Positions 1-5,096 of a DNA stretch of 5,096 nucleotides are shown here, piece after piece. The DNA lies in the NCBI GenBank assembly GCA_903865885.1, contig CAIPLJ010000137.1, forward strand, positions 1 to 5,096. Direction: 5' to 3'. Numbering within the stretch: the first letter of the stretch is position 1; every line of letters begins with the position of its first letter. The position numbers were made by a program, and so were the translations under genes. Under the pieces are notes generated by a model. That model did not search any database and was not told where the DNA came from. It saw nothing but the letters and a program-made list of their open reading frames with translations. The DNA is from an uncultured Actinomycetes bacterium. GTDB lineage: Bacteria; Actinomycetota; Actinomycetes; Nanopelagicales; Nanopelagicaceae.

Positions 1-804
1 ACCGACGAAGGCATATTTCTTCTTCGCCTTCGCACCTTTAGGAGTGTACGAAATATTGAGTAGACGTGGTGGGTTCACATAACCTTGTCCCACGCCAATG
101 ATTCCGCCATAGCCCTTTGAACGTAGTTGCGCATCTGTCATGACTGTAACTTTGAGACCAGCTGCTGCGCCGCCTGCCTTCTTTACTGCATCAACGATCG
201 CCTTGCAGAAGGTATCGGGAGTGAGATGGCTTGGGGGAGTGTTGATCAAATCGCGGACAAGGTTTGTATACGTTCCGATAATTTCAGCAGATTTAATTGC
301 CTGCTTTGCTGCAGGTTGCGATGCTAAATCAGAGTGGATGGTCACTACTTTGAGCGGGGTCTTCTGCGCCGACTTTGTAGAACCTCTAAATTGATCAAAG
401 TTATATGAACCCAAGGTCGCACCTTCCGAGATAGCTCTCAGAGCTGCGATGCTCTTGGTAGGAAGGGCGAATGTTGCGCTGGGATTTCCGGCAAGTGCGC
501 GAGATGCAGCACCGGCTGCGCGACGCAAAGTTTCATTGTCGTATGTTGCAGTCGACTTACCTAGGCCCGTGAAGACCACAAGACGAGTGGTTGAATTCGG
601 AATTTTAATGACTTCGTCAGTTTTGCCAGTAGCGCCTAAATCAACGAGTGCTTGCATGAGGACTTTGGTATCAATTGCTAAGTCGCCGGATTCAATCTGA
701 AGAGATGATGAACCGATCTTTGCTGATTTGCCTGCCTTGAAAGCCAGACCGACCACGATAACTTCATCTTTGATAATTCCGTCTGAAAGGCGGATGGTGG
801 TCAT
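1..804 (-). CDS. pepA: Leucyl aminopeptidase (M17 family), N-terminal 268 residues, cut by window edge
   Basis: This cytosolic two-metal exopeptidase removes N-terminal amino acids, often leucine, from peptides, and serves peptide turnover and amino-acid recycling. The visible part starts MTTIRLSDGI and has the M17 layout. Residues 1 to about 160 form the variable N-terminal macro-like domain. The conserved linker into the catalytic domain follows, with VRDLINTPPSHLTP at residues 183-196 and then the GYGGIIGVGQG...PPRLL block at 231-249. The last visible residues, YAFVG (264-268), normally precede a metal-binding Lys (VGKG), so all metal ligands and the C-terminal catalytic half lie outside the window. 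Family members are about 480-500 residues long, so slightly over half is present. The ATG at 802-804 is preceded on the minus strand by AAGGAG five bases upstream, which fixes the start. The gene is divergent from gcvT. The visible frame has no break. The family is sure; pepA is the usual name, though actinobacterial copies are sometimes called pepB. Confidence 0.95.
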   Translation of the reverse strand, partial: MTTIRLSDGIIKDEVIVVGLAFKAGKSAKIGSSSLQIESGDLAIDTKVLMQALVDLGATGKTDEVIKIPNSTTRLVVFTGLGKSTATYDNETLRRAAGAASRALAGNPSATFALPTKSIAALRAISEGATLGSYNFDQFRGSTKSAQKTPLKVVTIHSDLASQPAAKQAIKSAEIIGTYTNLVRDLINTPPSHLTPDTFCKAIVDAVKKAGGAAAGLKVTVMTDAQLRSKGYGGIIGVGQGYVNPPRLLNISYTPKGAKAKKKYAFVG

Positions 805-809
805 TGCGA

Positions 810-815
810 CTCCTT
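810..815 (-). promoter_or_regulatory. Ribosome binding site of pepA
   Basis: The minus strand reads AAGGAG, then five bases (TCGCA), then ATG. This is a near-ideal Shine-Dalgarno sequence and supports the chosen pepA start. It contrasts with gcvT on the other side of the gap, which has none. Confidence 0.85.
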
Positions 816-859
816 AGGGTTTGGTCCAACTCATGCTCGGTACTAGTGAAGCGTAAGTG

Positions 860-865
860 TAAGTT
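860..865 (+). promoter_or_regulatory. Candidate -10 element for leaderless gcvT transcript
   Basis: TAAGTT matches the actinobacterial -10 pattern TANNNT and ends seven bases before the G of the gcvT GTG codon, so transcription would begin at or next to the start codon. No Shine-Dalgarno sequence precedes the GTG, which fits a leaderless mRNA. No good -35 hexamer is seen, so this rests on one short motif plus spacing. Confidence 0.4.
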
Positions 866-871
866 GTCGTT

Positions 872-1960
872 GTGAAAAACTCACCTTTACACCAGATGCA
901 CATCAACCTCGAGGCGAAGATGGCCGATTTTGGTGGATGGCTGATGCCTATCGAATATCCAGGATCTGGAGTTCTTGCTGAGCATGCAAGCGTGCGTGAG
1001 CGCGTTGGCCTCTTTGATGTCTCACACCTTGGTAAAGCAAGCGTCAAGGGTGAAGGCGCTCTCGAATTTCTCAATCAGATGTTTACCAATGATCTCAACC
1101 GAATCACCGATGAGAAAGCCCAATACACACTTCTCTGCAATCCAGATGGTGGAGTAGTAGATGACCTCATTGCATACCGAAATTCTGCATCTGACTTCTT
1201 TCTGATTCCCAATGCGTCTAATACAACAGATGTCGTACGAGTCCTGAAAGAGAACCTTCCAACGGGAATCATTGTTGAGAATCAGCATGAGAAATTCGCA
1301 GTCCTCGCTCTTCAAGGGCCAGATGCTCACAGCGTTATACAGAGTTTTGGAATTAATCCCACTATGGATTACATGGCCTTTTCTTACGTCACTATTGCAG
1401 GATGCGAAGTAATTCTCTGTCGCACTGGATACACGGGTGAGCATGGATATGAAATTGTCCCGCGCTGGGAAGATGCAAGCACCGTGTGGGATGAACTAGT
1501 GCTTGCGATGCAACCATTTAATGGGCTTGTCTGCGGACTCGGAGCTCGTGACACATTACGCACTGAGATGGGGTACCCACTTCATGGACATGAGCTATCT
1601 CTTGAAATCACTCCTGTGCAAGCAAGTGCAGGTTGGGCCATAGGCTGGAAGAAAGAATCCTTCCGAGGCTCTGAAGTTCTGCGCACTCAACGAGAAGAAG
1701 GCACAGTACGTTCGCTACGCGCCCTGAAATCAAATGATCGCGCCATTCCACGTGCAGGCATGACTGTCACAGATAACGATGGAAATGCTATTGGGGTCGT
1801 GACAAGTGGAGCTTTCTCTCCAACTTTGAAGGTCGGAATAGCCTTGGCTCTGATTGAGCCTCGTTATGTAGAAGGCGATCTGGTCACTATCGATGTTCGC
1901 GGAAGACAATCTTCAGCAACAGTTACTTCGCTACCTCTTGTGCCTTCGCACGTTCGATAA
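872..1960 (+). CDS. gcvT: Aminomethyltransferase, T-protein of the glycine cleavage system
   Basis: GcvT acts in the cytosol. It takes the aminomethyl group held on the lipoyl arm of GcvH, transfers the one-carbon unit to tetrahydrofolate to give 5,10-methylene-THF, and releases ammonia. The 362 residues match the usual length of about 360-375. The N-terminal folate-binding domain opens with SPLHQMHINLEAKMADFGGW (4-23), typical of the family. The VGLFDVSHLGK block (45-55) and GGVVDDL (93-99), which carries the catalytic Asp, follow. Next come GYTGEHGYEI (186-195) and LGARDTLRTEMGYPLHGHEL (223-242), which shape the folate pocket. The C-terminal barrel (about 270-362) ends in LPLVPSHVR, close to the usual LPFVPxR ending. 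The start is GTG at 872: an in-frame TAA lies at 860-862, so no longer start exists, and there is no Shine-Dalgarno sequence. The last 38 bases overlap the convergent S-component gene. gcvH and gcvP are not in the window. YgfZ-type folate proteins are related but lack this full motif set. Confidence 0.96.
   Translation: MKNSPLHQMHINLEAKMADFGGWLMPIEYPGSGVLAEHASVRERVGLFDVSHLGKASVKGEGALEFLNQMFTNDLNRITDEKAQYTLLCNPDGGVVDDLIAYRNSASDFFLIPNASNTTDVVRVLKENLPTGIIVENQHEKFAVLALQGPDAHSVIQSFGINPTMDYMAFSYVTIAGCEVILCRTGYTGEHGYEIVPRWEDASTVWDELVLAMQPFNGLVCGLGARDTLRTEMGYPLHGHELSLEITPVQASAGWAIGWKKESFRGSEVLRTQREEGTVRSLRALKSNDRAIPRAGMTVTDNDGNAIGVVTSGAFSPTLKVGIALALIEPRYVEGDLVTIDVRGRQSSATVTSLPLVPSHVR
1923..1960. other. 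38-bp tail-to-tail overlap of gcvT and the S-component gene
   Basis: The plus-strand gcvT reads to TAA at 1958-1960, while the minus-strand S-component gene reads to TAA at 1923-1925. The shared 38 bases encode the last 12 codons plus stop of GcvT and essentially the last 12 codons plus stop of the S component. The GcvT end is family-like (LPLVPSHVR), whereas the S-component end looks extended, so the S gene probably ran into gcvT. No intergenic terminator can exist here. Confidence 0.9.
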
Positions 1961-2732
1961 ATTCAATCGGAGTCACAAAAGCTGCTCGGGTATATGCCCG
2001 GCGCAGAGTATGCAGCACTGGAATTCCAGTGAACGTTATCAACGTTGCGGTGAACAAGGCACGTGGAATATCCCACGCCATCGACGATAAGAAATGATAG
2101 GTAATGAAGTGGCCAAAATTACTAGCAAGTGGAGCACCGGCTAGATAAGAAAGTTGTGAATCTCCACCGAGCGCCCACGGCCAGAACTGCAGATCCATTG
2201 CGATTCCGAAAAATTCGGCGGCAACAATTCCATATAAGGTCAGAGCGAGAATTTCCTTCTTTCCGCGCAACGCTTTTGGAATGAGAGCAACACCAAGTCC
2301 AATCCATCCTGCGGCAAAGGATTGGTAGGCAAGCCACGGGCCGAATCCACCTGTAATAAAGGCGGAGAGAAACATAGAGAGTGCGCCTAAGAGAAATCCA
2401 AAGGATGGACCAAAGACTCTGGCAGAGAGAATAAGAATGAACCACATCGGTTCGATGCCTACTGCTCCTGTTCCCATAGGACGAAGGGCTGCAATCAGTG
2501 CTGCAAGTACTGCCAAGAGTGCAATTGATTTTGAATCCAACTCGTTATTGCTGACGCTGATGAATATGAGCAAGAGTGCACATGGTGTTGCCATGAGAAA
2601 TATCCATTGTGGATGGCCTTCTCTGTGCGAAGTAAAAAATGGCCATAGAAAACCTAGTGCGCTGATTGCACTGGTTGCGAGAAGTGCGAAGGCTGATGCG
2701 CCGCGGAAGGCAAATATGCGCGAAGTCTTCAC
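1923..2732 (-). CDS. ECF transporter S component (integral-membrane substrate-binding subunit), substrate unknown
   Basis: This membrane protein would bind a vitamin or similar micronutrient and deliver it to the EcfT-EcfAA' motor encoded just upstream. Of its 269 residues most are hydrophobic, with membrane segments near residues 11-33, 43-62, 67-85, 96-125, 131-152, 160-180 and 205-240. The block ALRPMGTGAVGIEPMWF (82-98), then RVFGPSFGFLLGALSMF (105-121) and TGGFGPWLAYQ (127-137), is typical of a predicted actinobacterial S-component family next to CbiO/CbiQ genes. The GTG start (2730-2732) shares bases with the ATPase gene's TGA as GTGA; no clear ribosome site is present, so translation probably depends on coupling. 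The C-terminus runs into gcvT: residues 258-269 (FIERAKAQEVAK) lie in the overlap and look like a charged tail past the normal end. CbrT-like cobalamin transport is one hypothesis, but sequence alone does not show the ligand. Family assignment is good; specificity is open. Confidence 0.85.
   Translation of the reverse strand: MKTSRIFAFRGASAFALLATSAISALGFLWPFFTSHREGHPQWIFLMATPCALLLIFISVSNNELDSKSIALLAVLAALIAALRPMGTGAVGIEPMWFILILSARVFGPSFGFLLGALSMFLSAFITGGFGPWLAYQSFAAGWIGLGVALIPKALRGKKEILALTLYGIVAAEFFGIAMDLQFWPWALGGDSQLSYLAGAPLASNFGHFITYHFLSSMAWDIPRALFTATLITFTGIPVLHTLRRAYTRAAFVTPIEFIERAKAQEVAK
2016..2031. repeat. Perfect 16-bp palindrome CACTGGAATTCCAGTG
   Basis: The sequence CACTGGAATTCCAGTG is identical to its reverse complement and starts 55 bp after the gcvT stop, inside codons for residues around 234-240 of the S component. 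It could form a cruciform or be a protein-binding dyad. As RNA it has no separate loop bases and no following U-run, so it is not a standard intrinsic terminator. Function unknown. Confidence 0.6.
2032..2046. repeat. AACGTT-ATC-AACGTT dyad (6-bp stem, 3-base loop)
   Basis: Two copies of the self-complementary hexamer AACGTT are separated by ATC, so the unit is both a direct and an inverted repeat. It abuts the 16-bp palindrome at 2016-2031. It lies within the S-component coding sequence and may simply reflect codon choice. Confidence 0.45.
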
Positions 2733-4333
2733 TCTGTATTACCAATCGCTGTGACTACATCAGAGACAGTAAGCCATGGTTTTGGTGACATGATCTTTGC
2801 TACCTGCGGTGCAAAGGCGGGGGATGAGAGCAAGACATCGAGAGTTGAACCATCTGCAACGATTTCACCTTCAGCGAGGAAGAGAACGCGATCTGCTAGC
2901 TCTGCTACGAGTTCAACATCGTGCGTTGCAAGAAGTACTGGGCGATTCGATTGGGCTGCATACTCCTTCAGCGCAAGGGCAAAGAGATTCTTCGCCCGGT
3001 AATCCAAGCCTCGCGTAGGTTCATCTAAGACAAGTACTTCAGGGCTTGCAGATAGAACAATGCTCAGCACCAAGGCAAGCCTCTGACCTTCAGATAGATC
3101 GTTGGGATGAGTATTGAGAGAAATATTTGGAACTAAAGAGTTAAGAAGGTTCCATGTTGAATTTGGCGCTAACTCGTTATCGCGATCTGCTTGCGCACAT
3201 TCATCTCCAACGCTCTGAGCAAAGAGCAGATCACTGGGCTCTTGCGGCACATAGCCAATTGCTCGTCGACGATTGGCACCCTTCAGTGTTACTGGATCAA
3301 TCCCATTTACGGTAATTGAACCCGAATCTGGAGAGTGCAATCCCACAATGGTGTGCAGGAGAGTGCTCTTGCCTGCGCCATTTCGGCCCATGATGGCAAC
3401 GATTTCTCCGCGGCCAATCGTTGTATTTGTCTTATGCAGCGCAATCTTGCCGTAATAAGAGTGTGAAACATCAGAGACAATGATTGCGGGCGCCGAAGTT
3501 CGAGTACTTGATGCGGAGGCCGGAAAGTCACGCGTACGAATATCTTCAGTCTGCCTGCGAACTTCGCGAACACTTGTCTTGATTTCATCTAAGTTTAAGG
3601 CACGAGCAAGTCGAATAATTGGTGGGACTAGTTCTGCACGCTTTAATATATCTTCAGCTAAACCGATAGATGTCTCGCCATTTCCTTCGATATAAATGAT
3701 GCGGTCTACAAATTGAATGACTCTTTCAAGTCTATGTTCAGCGATGATGACAGTGACACTCAAATCATGAACCAATCTGTGCAGAACGGATAGAACTTCT
3801 TCTGCAGCAATTGGGTCGAGGGCACTTGTCGGTTCATCGAGAACCAAAACCTTGGGATGCATCACAAGTGCAGTTCCAATCGCCACACGCTGTTGCTCGC
3901 CACCGCTGAGCGTTGCGATCGAACGATGACGTATTGCTGTTAATCCAAGGATGTCCAGAACTTCTTCCACTCTCTTACGCATCACATCGGGTGCGAAATT
4001 GAGCGCCTCCATACTGAAGGCGAGCTCTTCTTCAACAATATCTGTCACAAAACCGTTCAACGGATTTTGACCAACAATTCCGACAAGGTGTGCCAAAGCG
4101 CCGGGCTTAACAGTGCGTGTTGAGATTCCATCGACAGAGATATCTCCAGCAAGGATTCCTCCCGTGTGATGGGGCACTAGTCCATTGATGAGCCTTAAGA
4201 GTGAAGATTTCCCAGATCCTGTCTCACCCATGACGAGGACCATCTCGCCTTCCTCTATTTCACAGGAGAGGTTTTCAAGAATTGTCTTGGTTGAGTGTGG
4301 GTAGATAAGTGAGACATTTGAGAATGTAATCAT
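2729..4333 (-). CDS. ecfA: Fused double ATPase of an ECF transporter (EcfA-EcfA' in one chain)
   Basis: This cytoplasmic motor subunit hydrolyses ATP to drive uptake through EcfT and the S component. Its 534 residues contain two complete ABC ATPase domains. Domain 1 (about 1-245) has Walker A GETGSGKSS (36-44), Q-loop Q89 followed by a Q-helix-like PLNGF, signature LSGGEQQRV (142-150), Walker B VLVLDEPTSALD (162-173) and switch H200. A charged, Ser/Thr-rich linker at about 246-284 joins domain 2, which has Walker A GRNGAGKST (316-324), Q-loop Q364 (YVPQEP), signature LSEGQ (413-417), Walker B VLVLDEPTRGLD (433-444) and switch H471. Every catalytic residue is kept in both halves; the one departure is Glu for Gly in the second signature. 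The ATG overlaps the ecfT stop as ATGA, with GGTGG (4339-4343) five bases upstream as a possible ribosome site. The 3' end overlaps the S-component start as GTGA. Most ECF systems use two separate ATPases; a fused form is common in Actinobacteria and in YkoD-like proteins. Confidence 0.95.
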   Translation of the reverse strand: MITFSNVSLIYPHSTKTILENLSCEIEEGEMVLVMGETGSGKSSLLRLINGLVPHHTGGILAGDISVDGISTRTVKPGALAHLVGIVGQNPLNGFVTDIVEEELAFSMEALNFAPDVMRKRVEEVLDILGLTAIRHRSIATLSGGEQQRVAIGTALVMHPKVLVLDEPTSALDPIAAEEVLSVLHRLVHDLSVTVIIAEHRLERVIQFVDRIIYIEGNGETSIGLAEDILKRAELVPPIIRLARALNLDEIKTSVREVRRQTEDIRTRDFPASASSTRTSAPAIIVSDVSHSYYGKIALHKTNTTIGRGEIVAIMGRNGAGKSTLLHTIVGLHSPDSGSITVNGIDPVTLKGANRRRAIGYVPQEPSDLLFAQSVGDECAQADRDNELAPNSTWNLLNSLVPNISLNTHPNDLSEGQRLALVLSIVLSASPEVLVLDEPTRGLDYRAKNLFALALKEYAAQSNRPVLLATHDVELVAELADRVLFLAEGEIVADGSTLDVLLSSPAFAPQVAKIMSPKPWLTVSDVVTAIGNTE

Positions 4334-5073
4334 TGCGCCACCATCGCAAGAGTGATCAACGTTGTGACAGCTATGAAAGCGCTATCTATTAATATCCATT
4401 GTTGTGGGCGGTATCGAGATCGCTTTCGACTTGTGCCGTAACCGCGGGCATCCATCGATGCTGCCAATTGCAGCGACCTTGCAAGTGACTCTTCCAGTAG
4501 GGGAAGAGCGATTGAACGCAGATGCACCTTCTCGGTGCCACGCAATTTTTGTGCAGTACGAATTCGTCGAACACTTGTCGCCAATTGAGGAAAGAGAGAT
4601 GTTGCAATCACAAGAGTGATTCCGATTTCATAGATGAATGAAGGCGTTACGCGAAGCAATCTGTGAGGGCTTGTCAGAGAAGTAGCTGCTCCGAAGAGAG
4701 CAATCATCGCTGCGATGATGACGCCTTCGTGTAAGGAAGATGAAAGTCTTTCTATAGTTACTGCGCCACCGATACGAATTCCGGACATCCATGTTGGAAG
4801 ATGGAGAATTGGAATAGTAAAGAGAGTTCGTCCAGGTATCGGAACTCCAATCACAATTCCAACCACGGTACGAATTGCAAGGATCGTTGCGCCAATTCGC
4901 AATGAGAGAGCAAAGCTCATATTCCAGGGAGATCCATCACGGCGAATGTAGACAAAGATTGCCACTGCACCCACGATCGCAAGAGCGATATAGGCGCTAT
5001 CGAGTGCGACCACTCCAAATGCCAGGAGTATCGCCGCAATCCACAAGGTCAGTGGATGCAGTGGCTTTCTCAT
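4330..5073 (-). CDS. ecfT: ECF transporter transmembrane coupling protein EcfT (CbiQ family)
   Basis: EcfT is the membrane scaffold that links ATP hydrolysis in the EcfA domains to movement of the S component. The 247 residues fit the usual size of about 220-280. Hydrophobic segments lie near residues 9-44 (probably two helices), 54-78, 115-133, 145-165 and 226-246. The large cytoplasmic helical region between them carries the two Arg-Gly coupling motifs, KLRG (176-179) and DARGYG (208-213), which dock into the grooves of the ATPases. The N-terminal HPLTL stretch is also typical of CbiQ-type proteins. The ATG at 5071-5073 has only a weak AAGAAG (5081-5086) seven bases upstream. The stop codon overlaps the ATPase start by 4 nt (ATGA). 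Family names CbiQ and EcfT are interchangeable here; nothing in the window indicates cobalt as substrate, since no CbiM/CbiN is seen. Confidence 0.93.
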   Translation of the reverse strand: MRKPLHPLTLWIAAILLAFGVVALDSAYIALAIVGAVAIFVYIRRDGSPWNMSFALSLRIGATILAIRTVVGIVIGVPIPGRTLFTIPILHLPTWMSGIRIGGAVTIERLSSSLHEGVIIAAMIALFGAATSLTSPHRLLRVTPSFIYEIGITLVIATSLFPQLATSVRRIRTAQKLRGTEKVHLRSIALPLLEESLARSLQLAASMDARGYGTSRKRSRYRPQQWILIDSAFIAVTTLITLAMVAQ

Positions 5074-5077
5074 AGAA

Positions 5078-5096
5078 CTACTTCTTCACAAGTGCG
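5078..5096 (-). CDS. Possible 3' end of an upstream operon gene (last five codons and stop)
   Basis: Reading the minus strand in from the window edge, one frame gives ALVKK followed by TAG at 5078-5080, four bases before the ecfT ATG. A second frame, also open to the edge, gives RTCEEVVL and stops at the TGA that overlaps the ecfT ATG (ATGA type). Either could be the tail of a gene co-transcribed with the transporter. Too little is visible to name it. In relatives such operons may include extracellular capture proteins, but that cannot be judged here. Confidence 0.35.

Larger units (their letters stand above)
805..871. promoter_or_regulatory. Divergent pepA/gcvT intergenic promoter region
   Basis: This 67-bp gap is the only non-coding stretch in the window and must supply promoters for both divergent genes unless these start inside the coding regions. 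Seen directly: on the plus strand TAAGTT (860-865) fits the TANNNT -10 pattern six bases before the gcvT GTG. On the minus strand TACACT (856-861) and TACGCT (850-855) fit the same pattern and would give pepA a leader of roughly 40-45 nt containing its AAGGAG. No convincing -35 hexamer at 16-18 bp is visible for any of them. That the gap holds two promoters is a safe inference; the individual -10 assignments are tentative. Confidence 0.55.
1923..5073 (-). other. ECF micronutrient importer operon (ecfT, fused ecfA, S component)
   Basis: The three subunit genes run head to tail on the minus strand with 4-nt overlaps at 4330-4333 (ATGA) and 2729-2732 (GTGA). This is the dedicated, group I arrangement, in which one S component has its own motor, and all parts of a working importer are present. 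No internal promoter or terminator is evident. The operon promoter and any riboswitch, which would help reveal the substrate, must lie beyond 5096. Confidence 0.85.

Noticed and set aside
127..700. Several plus-strand open frames of 66-84 codons across the left end
   Set aside because: They are antisense to the clear PepA reading frame, which explains the region with a continuous family-like protein and a good ribosome site.
805..871. A glycine riboswitch controlling gcvT
   Set aside because: The gap is only 67 bp and also holds the pepA leader and ribosome site; it is too short for a glycine aptamer and no such conserved core is visible.
1022..1444. A 140-codon open frame on the minus strand inside gcvT
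   Set aside because: It lies wholly antisense to a strongly conserved gene, and its Cys/Ser-rich product resembles no family I know; it is a shadow of gcvT codon structure.
2016..2031. Reading the palindrome as an intrinsic terminator of gcvT
   Set aside because: It has no loop bases of its own and no U-run on either strand, so it lacks the usual terminator form; kept only as a repeat of unknown role.
2437..2754. A 105-codon plus-strand open frame over the S-component start
   Set aside because: It is antisense to the hydrophobic S-component frame, has no ribosome site I can see and yields a product without recognisable features.
4330..5073. Calling the operon a cobalt or nickel importer because of CbiQ similarity
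   Set aside because: Metal ECF systems use CbiM/NikM-type S components with a metal-binding His N-terminus; the S component here is of a different type.
1..5096. CRISPR arrays, tRNA or rRNA genes, insertion sequences, attachment sites
   Set aside because: No regularly spaced repeats, RNA-gene motifs, transposase-like frames or terminal inverted repeats were seen; nearly every base is accounted for by the genes listed.

Overview
The window is fully coding apart from one 67-bp gap. It carries ordinary, recognisable bacterial genes. Moderate GC content (just under half by eye), very tight packing, GTG starts, a possible leaderless start and protein sequences of high-GC Gram-positive type suggest a streamlined actinobacterium. 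The freshwater planktonic lineages (Nanopelagicales/acI and relatives) are a plausible match. That placement is inferred from sequence style and not from a search.

Layout from left to right. Positions 1-804 (minus) hold the N-terminal 268 residues of a leucyl aminopeptidase (PepA, M17 family), cut by the window edge just before its first expected metal-binding lysine. Positions 805-871 are a short divergent intergenic region that must hold the promoters of both flanking genes. Positions 872-1960 (plus) encode GcvT, the aminomethyltransferase (T-protein) of the glycine cleavage system. It is the only plus-strand gene, set between minus-strand genes.

Positions 5073 down to 1923 (minus) are a three-gene energy-coupling factor (ECF) transporter operon. 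In transcription order it contains the transmembrane coupling protein EcfT/CbiQ, a single-chain double ATPase (EcfA-EcfA' fusion), and an integral-membrane substrate-binding S component. Both junctions are 4-nt stop/start overlaps (ATGA, then GTGA), so the three subunits are probably translationally coupled and made together. A few bases of a further upstream gene may be visible at 5078-5096. Together these genes make a dedicated (group I) vitamin or micronutrient importer. The substrate cannot be read from sequence alone; a cobalamin-type substrate (CbrT-like) is one hypothesis.

The last 38 bases of gcvT and of the S-component gene overlap tail to tail, leaving no room for a conventional terminator between the converging transcripts. 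A perfect 16-bp palindrome followed by a second small dyad lies 55 bp beyond the gcvT stop, inside the S-component gene. I found no RNA genes, insertion sequences, CRISPR arrays or clearly new system. The most interesting points are the 3' overlap with its nearby dyads, the unassigned transporter substrate, and the probable leaderless start of gcvT.
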